A stretch of 64,000 nucleotides of DNA from Lepas anatifera (GCA_034440635.1 JAOTON010000045.1:124001-188000); one strand, 5' to 3'; positions 1-10,625 are shown, numbered from the stretch's first letter. Notes: generated by a model not told the origin, from the letters alone. Made by a program: numbers and translations.

Positions 1-344
1 CCACTAAGCCACCTCATCCCCGTGCTCTAGGTCAAGTCAAATGGAATAACTGATCCTGTCTGGTCATCCGCGCTCTGGTTTCACAATTTCCTGCGCCTAT
101 CAGCGTGAGCATGATATGTCTCTTCAAGGAGGATATAGAACATGTGAATGTGACTTCAGTGTATTGATTTTACAAGAAATCAACAAAGCGGCACAGTGCA
201 ACAGAGCGCACACATGTCATCAGGCTTCTGCTTAAGTCATAATTAACGACATGTGATACTCATCGCTAGCCGTAATGAGCTTTGGTGCGATGAAAAAGCC
301 AGCAAACGCCGTGGAGCGTCGGAGGCAGCAGATGAGCTAACGAC
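1..344. other. Unannotated intergenic stretch
   Basis: No gene, repeat or RNA that I recognise. A short open frame enters the minisatellite that follows and is explained by it. Confidence 0.5.
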
Positions 345-880
345 CTCACCCCATGGGGCATGGAGGCGCGGAGGTCAGACGAATGCTGAGGCGTCGCCCC
401 ATGGGGCTTGGAGGCGCGAGGGTCAGAAAAATGCTGAGGTGTCGCCCCATGGGGCTGGAGGCGCGAGGGTCAGAAAAAATGCTGAGGTGTCCGCCCCATG
501 GGGCATGGAGGCGCGAAGGTCAGAAAAATGCTGAGGTGTCGCCCCATGGGGCATGGAGGCGCGAGGGTCAGAAAAATGCTGAGGCGTCGCCCCATGGGGC
601 ATGGAGGCACGAGGGTCAGAAAAATGCTGAGGCGTCGCCCCATGGGGCATAGAGGCGCGAGGGTCAGAAAAATGATGAGGTGTCGCCCCATGGGGCATCG
701 AGGCGCGGGGGTCAGAAAATGTTGAGGCGTCGCCCCATGGGGCATGGAGGCGCGAGGGTCAAAAAAATGCTGAGACGTCGCCCCATGGGGCATGGAGGCG
801 CGAGGGTCAGAAAAATGCTGAGGTGTCGCCCCATGGGGCATGGAGGCGCGAGGGTCAGAAAAATGCTGAGGCGTGGCCAA
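345..880. repeat. Minisatellite, about 48-bp unit, 11 copies
   Basis: The unit is about 48 bp and each copy carries the perfect 12-bp palindrome GCCCCATGGGGC followed by a GGAGGCGCGAGGGTCAGAAA-like segment. Copies start near 349, 397, 444, 492, 542, 590, 637, 686, 732, 781 and 829. Because 48 is a multiple of three and stops are rare, several frames stay open on both strands. These frames are by-products of the repeat and should not be read as proteins. Confidence 0.93.
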
Positions 881-1100
881 TGCGTTTTTGATGCTAGGGT
901 GTATCATTACACAAGGAAGTATATGGTTTGAACTACATTTGGTTTGACTTCGGATAGACATAGGAAACCTGCTGGCGGTGTGGGCTGGCATTTACACGCA
1001 TGACTACTCACTGAAAGAATATCTTACGTTCTTGCTAGTACTGAGGTGATGGGACCATTTGTCTGATCTTCTGAGGTCGTCACCTGGCGTTTATTCTACC
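881..1100. other. Unannotated
   Basis: Unique-looking sequence with nothing I can support. Confidence 0.4.
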
Positions 1101-1296
1101 TTTTTATTAGGGCCACTCCCAACAGGCACAGTTGCCCAATTACAGGGAGTATTGGCGTGGGTGTTTAAGGATCCTCTCCACCGGGTCAGATCGGACACGG
1201 AAGGCGGTTTCCCGGAGTGGGGATTGAGCCCTCGTTAGTCCATGCTATCCGTTCCGAAGACTGGCAACGAAGCCAATAGGCCACCCCGGCCCCTGT
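1101..1296 (-). mobile_element. tRNA-derived SINE, family A (minus orientation)
   Basis: The reverse complement matches the plus-strand copy at 11493-11691 over its length. On the minus strand it starts GGGGCCGGGGTGGCCTATTGG and continues through a tRNA-like head with A-box-like and B-box-like (GGGNTCAATCCCC) segments to a tail reading GTGGCCCTAATAAAAA. Such heads provide an internal RNA polymerase III promoter. The two copies differ by substitutions, so this is an older dispersed family and not a tRNA gene. Confidence 0.85.
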
Positions 1297-1510
1297 ATGA
1301 CCCTTAAACCTCTGTACCACCCTTACCGTGGTACTTTTACCACCTTCTGACCAACTTTGGCTACCAGCCCACCACTCCTTACTACCTCTTTAACATCTCT
1401 TGCTCAGCGTGATACCACCTCTTGACCACCACCTAGGACGTCATGACCACCTCTTCCTGCGCGCCGTCCCACCTTTCGACTACCTTTGCAAATGCTTTGT
1501 ACAACCCTTT
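1297..1510. repeat. Degenerate CCACC/CTACC-rich low-complexity tract
   Basis: Short motifs such as GACCACC, TACCACC and CTACCTC recur irregularly with no fixed period. The tract resumes at 1728-1760 beyond the inserted SINE, which shows it predates that insertion. Confidence 0.55.
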
Positions 1511-1525
1511 TACTACCTCCTACGA
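1511..1525. repeat. Left target-site duplication of SINE-B
   Basis: TACTACCTCCTACGA occurs here and again exactly at 1713-1727 on the other side of the SINE, a perfect 15-bp target-site duplication. Confidence 0.93.
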
Positions 1526-1712
1526 GGGGGCGCGGTAGTGGAGTGGTCAGCGTAGCTGGCTGCCAAGTAGCCGGCCCGGGTTCAGGGCCCGGCGGCTTCC
1601 CTGAACAAGGACCAAGCTAGCTTCCGAGAAGCCCTTCCAACAGGGAAAGAGTTGGCGACGCCATATGACCCTGGCAGTTGGTGCGTCGATAAGCCCCAAA
1701 AAATATTATCAC
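1526..1712 (+). mobile_element. tRNA-derived SINE, family B, with perfect 15-bp TSD
   Basis: 187 bp lie between two identical 15-bp duplications, so the inserted unit is exactly defined. The head reads GCGGTAGTGGAGTGGTCAGC (A-box-like) and contains CCGGGTTCAGGGCCC (B-box-like). The tail contains GAGTTGGCGACGCCATATGA and GTGCGTCGATAAGCCCC and ends in an A-rich ATTATC. Related copies or tails occur at 8117-8205 (minus), 28779-28855 (plus) and 48577-48762 (plus). A long exact TSD implies LINE-type target-primed insertion, and its perfection implies a fairly young copy. Confidence 0.92.
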
Positions 1713-1727
1713 TACTACCTCCTACGA

Positions 1728-2817
1728 CGTCCAAGCCACCCCTTGCTTCGGACCGTACCACATGTATGCCACAACTTTGCTCAGTCTATCTACTTGCTAA
1801 GTATTACGTAGACTGAAAGAAAAAAGTTATCAATCGTGCCCAAAAATCCTTGAGACTCATAACACCGACTCGGTCTGCCTGCCTGGGATGAAAGCGAGCT
1901 GGAGTTCAAAAACGCCTTTTCCCTCTCACGAACTGGCCAGGTATACTGTAAGCTGCGGTGAGTTGACTGGTCCAGGGCAAGGAGAATGATATGACGATGG
2001 TAGTGACAACGGCAGTAGCACATGGCAACTGGTAAGAGCTTCTCTGGCCCTTACAGCTCACCGCCATCTCGAAGGTCTCGTGTAAACTTAAATACACTGC
2101 AAGTGCATACGTACTGACTTCAGAGATGTAAATCCCCCGCATAAGCTGTTTCCTGGTACCGCCGACATACCTAGTGTATGGCTGTTGAGAAAAGTATTGT
2201 CGCTCACAGTTGCCTCAGGCTAAACAAACTCTCAGTGTAAAAATAGGACTCACTCGTGTCGCCGCGGCCGATCGAGGAGCACCACTAATTCAAAATTCCG
2301 CACGTCGTGTGAAACCCACGCTGCAAAATAAGGCGGTGGTAACGGGGTGGCTTTGCAGAACTACTTTTCGACGACATGATGTCATCATTTACCACCATCT
2401 ACACTAGTTCGAACGACCTTTCAACGTCGTACCGGCCGCATGTGCTCAAAATTACAATCGTAAAGACTGGTGTTTTGTTAGTTCCCATGTCGTTTGTGCT
2501 GGTTTTGCGACGTAAAAAATGTGGTAGCACAGCTGGTCAGAGGGTTATTGGTGGTCGAAGAATTTTTCAGTGCACTGGTACAAGTCTTCCTCAAACACAT
2601 GTATTTACTCGCTTTTACCCCACTGCACAGTGGTCGGAAACGGCCTCACGGATGGCCACCGAGGTTTTTGTTCATGTTCATTTTGCTACAGCGCTGAAAC
2701 GGCCGAACCAATCCACCCCAAATTTTCATCAGATCATCAATTGCAATGGGAGATGTATGCTTAAGTTGATTCAACTAACACCCGCACTGGAGAGGGGTCT
2801 GACACTAACGCGCACTG
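1728..2817. other. Unannotated stretch with one stray minisatellite unit
   Basis: No recognisable gene. At about 2565-2620 there is a single unit like those of the 48-bp minisatellite at 4812-5045 (ACTGGTACAAGTCTTCCTC then TTTACTCGCTTTTACC). The open frame at 2376-2906 shows no recognisable domain. Confidence 0.45.
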
Positions 2818-3698
2818 TAGGGGGGCGTGGTTGGCCCCCTCTAAGATCTCGGAAATTAAAAGACACAGAAAAACTCTGTTTGGAGGGTGGGTGGGGGCTG
2901 TGGTGATCTACATCCTGACCAATTTTCATTGACCTAGGTCAATATCTTCAAGGTCAAACGATGTCATAAACGTCAAATATTGGCCATGCTGGGGACCTAT
3001 TGGGAAATACCGTTATTAAGTGGGAAAATGACGGAAATAAGCTAAAGGCAGACCAGGGCCATAGAGCAAAGGTCGCAAAAAGGCTTTGCTACAATTTTGG
3101 GGCCAAGGCCATCCAAGGTCATTGACCTATGAGGTCACAATATGATGATGTACCGATAATGTACACTTTGACTAACACTTTTGCCAGTGTTTGGGGGCAA
3201 ATGAGGATTGACCTTTACAAATGACCTTTAACCTTGACCTTTGACCTTGATCATTATATTCAGGTACCTTAACTATGACTTCATAGAATAATACACCTCC
3301 TACCGGGTAACGCTATTTGACCGGAAGCGCTGGGGTCAATGACCTTGAAAATTCGTATATGACCTTGACCTGTGACCTCCGACCTTAACCTATACCTTCC
3401 TGTAAGGTGACCTTGGCATATTATCCCGGTTATACGACGTTATGACTTCACCACTCGGTATCCAATGCAAGCGAACTATTCTACCGCGCGATTGTGGCAA
3501 TCTCAAAATGCAGGTCTGACTTTGAAAACCTATACGTCACAAAATTTTCGGCCGATTTTTTTAGATATCTTCACCAATCGATGCGCCGTTAAATTCTCTC
3601 GAATGTAGCCAAATATCGTTTTTCGGCTCTACGAGCTGTTCTTATGCCACCTCGGAAACAGGTGAGGGAGCCTCCGAGGTCCCCCTCTAGTGCTCGTG
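2818..3698 (+). mobile_element. R1 repeat: TTAA-type non-autonomous element
   Basis: The left flank is CTAA (2814-2817, one base off TTAA) and the right flank is TTAA (3699-3702). Terminal inverted repeats are CGCGCACTGTAGGGGGG on the left and, read from the right end, CACGAGCACTAGAGGGGG. The interior is dense in TGACCT/AGGTCA (for example 2933-2960 and 3220-3420). A full copy in the opposite orientation lies at 23145-24009. There is no coding capacity. Assignment to a piggyBac-type MITE rests on the TTAA flanks only. Confidence 0.78.
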
Positions 3699-4159
3699 TT
3701 AAGCAAATGAATTGACCTAACCCGACCCCCTAATGACCTGGTCAGGTGTGCTGGCTCCGCATGCAAAAGGGCATACCCAGCCTTTTCTCAGACTAATCGT
3801 CTAATCGGGCTAAAACAAAACACATATTGCCATTCGGAACCTCTGAGTGAAATGAGTTTGTGAGCTGCTTACCATTTGCTACTCTCGTTAAAATTGATGT
3901 TCCCAGAAGTTACAAAAAGTCACGTTGAATGTTTGCACGATAATATGGGTTTCTTTCATTTCATATATTCAGACGGCGGGAAGATCAAGACAGTAGTTGT
4001 CAGTGTACCCCTCTCATCATAGCATGTCGAATCATGTGCAATATGAACAAGGTTTATGCATGGGTGACCTTGACCAAGGGTGATTTTGGGTAGGGTCAAG
4101 AAAACCTTTGAGCTTACAATGAAGATAATGTGCATAAAGGCGAGCAATACGGCATGAGA
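3699..4159. other. Unannotated
   Basis: Nothing recognised. Open frames on the minus strand run into the GC-rich block that follows and show no domain. Confidence 0.4.
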
Positions 4160-4270
4160 AGCACCTGATAAGCGTCCCCCGCACCTCGCGGGCGGCCGGC
4201 GGGCCTTGGCGAGCCGCGGAGGCGCCGGGTGGCGGGCGGGCGGACGTCTCCGGGCGGCGGGCGGCCCGGT
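4160..4270. other. Short, abrupt GC- and CpG-rich block
   Basis: About 110 bp made almost wholly of G and C with many CpGs (GCGGGCGGCCGGCGGGCC-like runs), set in AT-rich sequence on both sides. I do not recognise it as rRNA or as a gene. It could be a GC-rich repeat fragment. Confidence 0.5.
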
Positions 4271-4811
4271 ACAATTTACACTGTGGTCAATTTTGCGCAC
4301 ATTTGCGCACTTAGCTCTCTTCAGGCCATGACGGAGAATTACTTGACCTATGTTTCCACAAAAAAGCTAATTGGCAGAAACATAACTTTTTTTGTTTGTC
4401 TATTCAAAGTCAGCAACTAGTTTGTAAGGTGGATTTGTGAAAGGGGTAATTAAAACGCAGATTATATACCTATATTAAAATTCAAATATACACATAACGC
4501 TAATCATCTTAAAGCTGACATTATGAGGAACATTTTGATATCGATTATTTCTAGCCTGACTCAGTTTTGACGTTTACTATTCAAAGTTAAAAAACGGATC
4601 TAGCAGACACATCGAGTGCCTTACTTCTGGATTTCATCATCGCCTTACTTTGATGAGTAATAAGTGCATCTTTCAACCAAATTAACTTGATAATAGTGGT
4701 CATTTAGAACACTCTGAACATTTTTCTTCACATCGGCAGCCATAAAACCCCTAAAGTCCAAAATCCGAAAAACGGCCCCGTAGCCACCCACGACAGCGTA
4801 TCCAACCACAG
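4271..4811. other. AT-rich unannotated stretch
   Basis: No gene or repeat recognised. Confidence 0.4.
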
Positions 4812-5045
4812 TGTACTGGTGCGAGTCTTCCCCAAACATTGGCATTTACTTGCGTTTACCACACTAGTGCAAGTTTTCTCCAACCCCTTGCGTTTACTCG
4901 CATTTACCACAGTGGTGTAAGTATTCTCCAACCCCTTACGCTTACTCGCATTCAGCTCACTGGTGCAAGTTTTCCCCAACCACTGGCATTTACTCGCATT
5001 TACCCCTCTGATGCAAGCCTTCCCCACCACTGGTGTTGTAAGTTC
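4812..5045. repeat. Minisatellite, about 48-bp unit, 4-5 copies
   Basis: Units contain (C/G)TGGTGCAAGTNTTCCCCAA followed by TTTACTCGCATTTACC. Copies start near 4812, 4863, 4911, 4959 and 5007. One isolated unit lies far upstream at about 2565-2620, so the unit is dispersed as well as tandem. Confidence 0.85.
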
Positions 5046-5294
5046 GCTGCTCAAGCGCTCACATGGCACCAGCAGCCAATAGGATACACTCTGTGGCTGG
5101 GGCTGGGCTCCGGCTCTTTAACACGCGCAGCGGAGGCAGTGGCGCCGCTTGAACACTATAACAGCCTAGGCACGATTGGCTTAGAGGTAAGGACGTCGCC
5201 CAGGCTTTTTACCTGATATTAGACAGGGGCGATTCCAGCAGGCCGACTGGAGAAGGGGCAAGCTCAGGTCAATGAGCAGAAATAATATGTATGT

Positions 5295-6703
5295 TTAACC
5301 CTCGCCCCACGGAAGGCCATCGATGGCCCCCTAAGGTTTTTCCGAGATAGCAGAAAAACTAAGAGGCGCAGCGCCGCGGTTGAGGGCTCTACCTCTCACT
5401 GCATCATTTTCCCACCATCCCTGAAATTTTTTACCCCAGGGCACCCAAGGTCAGGTCACCAGACGAGGTCAACCAAGGTCACCTCACTTCAACTTTAGAG
5501 CTCTGTAAGAGCTACATTTCGAAGTCGATCAATTTGAAACTTCCTACACTTCATGACCCTTCCAGGGTCTACAACGTGTATATCCGGAATTTTTCGATTT
5601 CGTGCCCTGAGGTCAGGTCATGAGGTGACATCTCCCATTGAAAAAGCATGGGGAAAAGCTGTCTTATGATCTAAAAGTCACAAAAGCGATTGAAAATGCT
5701 CAGCTTGATCAGAAAAACGTTCTTAGACACCCTTTCATGGATTCCAGGGGCTGTATTTGCCCTTTGACCTCTCCAAGGTCATCCAAGGTCACCAGGGGTC
5801 AAAAACACTACCAACTGAGCTGCCGCCCCGGTAGCTCAGTTGGTAGAGCGTTGGGCTCCGGCCCGCTGCTGAGAAGCATGCAGTGGCAGTGCATGTCCAG
5901 GCTTGGGATCGGTTCCCCTGAGACGCTCCGGCGCTCAATAATTTACCCGACGTACAGGTCGGCTGGCAACTGACTGGTGAGAGGGTGACCTGAGCGGGGC
6001 GGCCGTCCCTGTGCTTTGTGGGACGTTAAACTTTGGCTTCTAAATTAACCCTCCATTGAGGGAGTTGCTCGTTCGGGTGGTGGGGTCGGGGTCTCTGTGA
6101 CAAGTCCCTTGATGACTTTAGTGAGACTCCGACTCCAGCAGCCTTACCAGGAACAACTTGAACAAAATTTATATTATAAAAAACAGTATTTTGACAATAA
6201 CTTTTGACCTAATTAAGCTAGACCGCTAAAACAAACACCATCGTGTTTGTCTCGTCACTGGCTTTTGTTTGATATACGGCAAGGTCACTTCCTGACCTTT
6301 CGTGACCTCAGGTCATCTTAGGTCACGAGGTGACCTCTGGAGGTCAAACCACTGGCGGGAGGTCTTTACGTTTCACATACCGGAAAAATGACTGACAATT
6401 TCCTATCAAATTTACTTTACCAGATCTAAATAGCTTTAATGGCATAAGAGTTATGCCCAGTTTGCTTAAGCATTGCATATTTGAGTGAAAATAGCCGATC
6501 TTGACCTAATTTGACCTCAGGAGGTCAAACCATTGATCTGAGCACTAAAACATGCTAAATAATTTCTTACTGAATTCACGCGAGCTTTCTATTGCACTTT
6601 GCAGATTTGCGCTAACGCCCATATTTTCGGAGTTAGAGGGGGCCATCGATGGCCCCCCGGTGGGGCAAAGGTGGCGATGGACCCCCGGTGGGGCGCGGGT
6701 TAA
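5295..6703 (+). mobile_element. R2 repeat, full length, TTAA-flanked, carrying a nested SINE
   Basis: Exact TTAA at 5295-5298 and 6700-6703. Termini are CCCTCGCCCCAC on the left and GTGGGGCGCGGG on the right, inverted relative to each other, with a CCATCGATGG palindrome near each end. The interior holds many AGGTCA/TGACCT hexamers and no open frame with a recognisable domain. A SINE-C is inserted at 5808-6178. Without it the element is about 1.03 kb, close to the 969-bp copy at 48898-49866. Other copies are at 10064-10625, 31990-32558 (minus) and a remnant at the right end of the window. CCC next to TTAA matches the known piggyBac end pattern. Confidence 0.88.
5808..6178 (+). mobile_element. 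tRNA-derived SINE, family C, with a 5' snap-back inversion
   Basis: AAAAACA at 5801-5807 and 6179-6185 is the target duplication; uninterrupted R2 copies have a single AAAAACAG there. The tRNA-like head has a canonical A-box region (GGTAGCTCAGTTGGTAGAGC). The tail includes GGGACGTTAAACTTTGGC and an AT-rich end. Between the left TSD and the normal SINE start there are 14 extra bases, 5808-5821, which are the exact reverse complement of 5833-5846 (AGCTCAGTTGGTAG). A second copy without this feature lies at 54483-54854 on the minus strand. Confidence 0.92.
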
Positions 6704-7604
6704 ATTTTTAACATCCTAAAGATAAAAAACATGTGTCGGTGGATTGTGGAAACGGTTATGCGGCAGTATATGAAGGAACAAGGCAAAATTCGAGAAGGAT
6801 AGGTAGGTAGGTAAGTAAGCCGGCAAGGACAAGGTACTCACGAGAGCCTCCCATTTCAGGGACAGCTTCGGCACTTCATTGTTTATGACGTCCAATTTAT
6901 CGCTGTACGATCGATTTGTGAACTGATTTTTTTAACTTTCATCCGCCAGATTTTGTGTCATGACTCACATTCTTCAGAAGGGTTTCACAAATTAAATATC
7001 CCCCTAATAATTGCCAAACAACTGTCCCGCACTAGAGAAGGCTAGACATCCACAAATAGAAGAATGTCAATAAACGAATCCACTGTAATCAAGGTCCTAA
7101 GACACGACATTGCATGTGCTAGCTCCTAAGGCAAGCCTGGGTTGCTGATTTAACAAGCCAGTACTTGCGTTCGAATGAATGAGGCATTAGAGATGCAAAT
7201 CAAAAGGCACACGTTGGGCTTGCCACGGTGTTAGGCAGACTCAGCGAAATCGTGAAGTGCCTAATATCACATTTGTTGACGGCAAGAGCTGCGAACGTGG
7301 ATTCTCAGAGATGCAAATTATCGGCTCTTTGACCCAGTGATCCGAAAAAGAAATATTCCCTGTAACTGAAACATCGAGACAAATTATATTCATTCCACAT
7401 GAAATGCATCCCTACTCTGACATTTAAAAGTGGCTAGGCAGTGCCTAATGTGCCTCTATGGCAGAGCCGCCACTGAGTGGAGGGGGTCCTGAAGTGCCCC
7501 GCCACCTGTTTTACCAAGGAAGCCAGAGAACCATTCGCAGCCGGAAAACGCTGCTGCGCTACATTTTCGAGAATGCATCAGTTAACTGATTGGTGAATAA
7601 ATAT
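6704..7604. other. Unannotated
   Basis: About 900 bp with no gene or repeat recognised. Confidence 0.4.
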
Positions 7605-7830
7605 TGAAAATCTATCTACATTTTTTTACTTACAGACTTTCAAATTCCGACCTATATTCTCAGACCGTGGCAATCGCGCGGCCGCACCAGTTCGCCTGCA
7701 CGAGTGGTGACGTAATAACGTCATATAGTCGGGAGCATATGTCAAGGTCAGCTCACACAAAGTTCAAGGCCAAAAATCACAGCTCAAGTTAAAAAAACAC
7801 TTTCAAGGTCACTGGTAACAGTGTTTCGGT
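7605..7830 (-). mobile_element. R1 repeat fragment
   Basis: Resembles the R1 copy at about 23290-23500: a run about cytosine-rich GACCTATATT, then a GCAATCGCG-like segment, GTGGTGACGT, CATATAG.CGGGA, ATGTCAAGGTCA and CAAAGTTCAAGG in the same order. Both termini are missing. Confidence 0.62.
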
Positions 7831-7895
7831 TCGATGGCATTGCTCAGTATGACATATGCTCCGCTTTGACTTCATGGTTAAGAAGACGGGAGCTC

Positions 7896-8075
7896 CCTGC
7901 CACACTGTGGTGGGAGCTCTATTTCACACTGTGGTGGGAGCTCCATGCCACACCGTGGTGGGAGCTCCCTGCCACACTGTGGTGGAAGCTCCATGCCACA
8001 CTGTGGTGGGAGCTCCATGCCACACTGTGGTGGGAGCTCCCACCACAGTGTGGTGGGAGCTCTATTTCACACTGG
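7896..8075. repeat. Minisatellite, 24-bp unit, about 7-8 copies
   Basis: The unit is CACACTGTGGTGGGAGCTCC plus ATGC. It contains the palindromic GAGCTC. The last unit is inverted against its neighbour (GGGAGCTCCCACCACAGTGTGG), which gives a local hairpin at about 8033-8058. Two plus-strand frames stay open through it only because the unit is a multiple of three. Confidence 0.9.
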
Positions 8076-8116
8076 CAGTCTTGTGTGTCCGCCGGGACGA
8101 CGGCGCAGTTGGTAAC

Positions 8117-8205
8117 TTAATAATAATTGTTGGGGTTTAACGACGCACCAACTGCCAGGGTCATACGGCGTCGCCAACTCTCACCCTGTTGGAAGGGATT
8201 TGGTA
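8117..8205 (-). mobile_element. SINE-B 3' fragment
   Basis: The reverse complement reads CCAACAGGGTGAGAGTTGGC, GACGCCGTATGACCCTGGCA and GTGCGTCGTTAAACCCCAAC, which is the SINE-B tail. The tRNA-like head is absent: a 5'-truncated copy. Confidence 0.8.
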
Positions 8206-8885
8206 ACTTGCTGCTCTCCTCCTCAGTCCCTCGATTCCCCCGCGTCGCCGCGTCTCTGCTATTTGCGGCAAGAGCTGACGTGGACGCCCGCAAAAAGTTA
8301 ATGTTATTCATGAGAGCCAGAGTGTAAGTGTAGAAGATGAATCGGGACTCGGAAATGGCACGCTTTCTACTTGCCGTCGTTTGGTATCTGTTCCATAAAT
8401 GCTGAGTGTTGTGATCAGTGGCCGGCATCTCATCGCGCGTGTGTGCTGCATGCTAGGGGTGCCTGCGCCTTATACCTGTTCCCACTTGGGTGCCCTTTCT
8501 TTTTATATGTATGTATGCCATTATATGCCAACTGTTGCTCTCCTTATCCTAATTTGAAATACAACATTCGTGCTGAGTCCTTAGCTTTATATTGCTGACC
8601 CAAACATGGCTAGTGACTTCAAATTTGGGTAGCTATTCGCAGAAAACTTTTCTGTGGCTCTCTTGTACGTTTTGTTATATATTCACAACATATGAGACTT
8701 CTGAGTACTGGTGGATACACAATCTATAGCTGGAAAAACAAACTTTATATTAAATCATCACTCTATGTTCGCTAGCGAAAGAACAAATCTTGCCGGGCCT
8801 GGTGTGTACAGATCCGATTACAGGAGCTGCGCTAGTTACGCTGGGTTAACAGCACAGTGTGCATCACTGGGTTAATAGCTCAGTG
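8206..8885. other. Unannotated
   Basis: No gene recognised. Near 8850-8895 a GTGCATCACTG motif recurs, which matters when reading the target duplication of the MITE that follows. Confidence 0.4.
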
Positions 8886-8897
8886 TGCAATTGTGCA

Positions 8898-9167
8898 TCA
8901 CTGTATAGGCGGATCCAGGATTGCCGATCGGGGGGGGCACCTTCCCAGGGGGGCCATCCAGCCCAGGGAGAAGGCACTTTGACCGGCAAACGTATCAGAT
9001 GGGCGCAAAATCCTGTCGGTGGGCGCCGATTTTCGCATCTTGGGGGAGTGGGAAGTGACATTTCAGGGGGCGTCATCGACCTTTCAGGGGGCGCCATGAC
9101 CATTTCAGGGGGCACCGAGAGGGTCGATCGGGGGCGCGTGCCCCCCTTGCCCCCCTGGATCCGCCTA
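8898..9167. mobile_element. Small MITE with GGATCC-containing inverted ends
   Basis: The left end TATAGGCGGATCCAGG and the right end CCTGGATCCGCCTAT are inverted repeats, and GCATCACTG flanks both sides (8889-8897 and about 9168-9176). The interior is G-rich with repeated TTTCAGGGGGCG. A longer relative appears in reverse at about 51060-51715. A 9-bp duplication would fit Mutator-like elements and 8 bp would fit hAT. GCATCACTG also pre-exists upstream near 8860, so the TSD length is not firm. Confidence 0.75.
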
Positions 9168-9212
9168 TGCATCACTGAGTTTCACATTACATTTGTACAT
9201 CATATTCACTTC

Positions 9213-9650
9213 TCTATCGAAAATATTTTAACCATTTTTTGTTAGGTCATATTTAAGGTCACTAGAGGTCAAGACATGCCATCTTAGGGATAACATGTAA
9301 ACGAAGGTTTTCGGTCATTACATCTAAGCAAGCAAAGATAGAGCAAAATAATTTAAAGCATTGGAATCCTCGCAGCAAGCCAAATACAATGGTACATAAC
9401 ATGACCTTGCTAGGTCAAATATGGGATTTGACCTGACCTGAGGCCAGGTCAATGTCAAATTAGGTAAAATGCATACCATTAGAACTACAAAGACAAGGCG
9501 AATATAATTCAGTTAAAATAAACGCTCTATCGCTATCAATTACTACGTTATTCAGTTAAAACCATTTTCTCATGATTTCCAATGGAGAGGTCATGGCTCG
9601 TACCTAAACTTAGGTCATCGCAGGGGGTATAAAAATCCACCAACGCACCA
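9213..9650 (-). mobile_element. R3 repeat fragment (minus)
   Basis: Matches the R3 interior: GTCACTAGAGGTCAAGACATGC, GGTCATTACATCTAAGCAAG, GCAGCAAGCC, ATGACCTTGCTAGGTCAAAT, CCAATGGAGAGGTCATGG. The segment GTCATTACATCT at about 9316 is the uninterrupted version of the site where a TA-flanked transposon inserted into another R3 copy at 50477. Rich in TGACCT/AGGTCA. Confidence 0.75.
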
Positions 9651-10059
9651 ACCAGGGATAGCAAAAGATTCTGAACATTGAAACAATGAAGTGCGACAGG
9701 GACGATCTATACAAAACCATAACAGCTCTTGCTGGCTAAATAAAAGTTCCCAGGAAAGTTTTAAAGAAAAAAACTCACCCCCTGTTGGAGTAATCAGCGT
9801 GATCAACTAAAATAGATGGTGCAAACTAGCTGTCTCGTTTGAATTCGGGGTTGAGATAAAGAACATAACATATCCTTATCGATTATTTCCCCTTTGCTTA
9901 TTATGCTACATAGCGCTGTCATTACCTTCCCCATTCGTGCTTTTAAAATGTTCAACTTCTACGACTAACCTGGAAATAATACAGATAAGGCTATGTGGTT
10001 AGAATGCATGTGAATGGACACCAATTAAATATTTAGCAGTTCCATCCCTCCCCTGCTTG
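9651..10059. other. Unannotated
   Basis: Nothing recognised. Confidence 0.4.
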
Positions 10060-10625
10060 TTAACCCTCGCCCCACCGGGGGCATCGATGGCCCCCCATAG
10101 GTTTTTTTAGAAAAACGACGAAACGCAGTACCGTGATTGAGGGCACTATCTCTCACCCAATTATTTTTCCACCATCCCTGCAATTTTTTACCCCGGGTCA
10201 CTCAAGTTCAGGTCACCAGGCGAGGTCAACTTCAACTTTTGAGCTCAATAAGAGCTACATTGCTTATTTGATGTATTTGAAACTTCCTATACTTCCATGA
10301 CCCCTCCAAGGTCTACAACATGTATATCCGGGATTTTTCGATGTCGTGATCTGAGGTCAGATCACAAGGTGACCTCTCCCCTTGAAAAAAACATGGGGAA
10401 AAGCTGTCTTATAATCTCAAAGTCACAAAAACGATTGCAAATGTTCAGCTCGACCAGAAAAGCATTCTTGGACACCCTTTCACCGATCCCAGGGACCATA
10501 TTTTCCTCTTCACCTCTCCGAATTTATCCAAGGTCACCAAGGGTCAAAAACAGTATTTTGTCAATAAGTTTTGACCTAATTAAGCTAGAGCGCTGAATCA
10601 AACTCTGGTCACTGGCTTTTAGTTG
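10060..10625 (+). mobile_element. R2 repeat, left half only
   Basis: TTAA at 10060-10063 is followed by CCCTCGCCCCACCGGGGGCA and GCATCGATGGCCCCC, the R2 left end. The match runs through GGTCAAAAACAGTATTTTG and AATTAAGCTAGAGCGCTGAA and stops near 10625. The right half and right TTAA are missing. The uninterrupted AAAACAGTATTTTG here shows the empty form of the SINE-C target in the copy at 5.3 kb. Confidence 0.85.

Noticed and set aside
2376..2906. 176-residue frame as a host gene
   Set aside because: No domain, no codon or splice context; it contains a dispersed minisatellite unit and runs into R1.
4160..4270. rRNA fragment
   Set aside because: No recognisable conserved rRNA segment; only base composition is similar.
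5822..5895. Genuine tRNA gene from the perfect A-box region
   Set aside because: The cloverleaf does not close and the sequence continues as a SINE with a second copy at 54.5-54.85 kb.
8859..9245. 128-residue plus frame
   Set aside because: It spans the small MITE and its inverted ends, and is explained by them.
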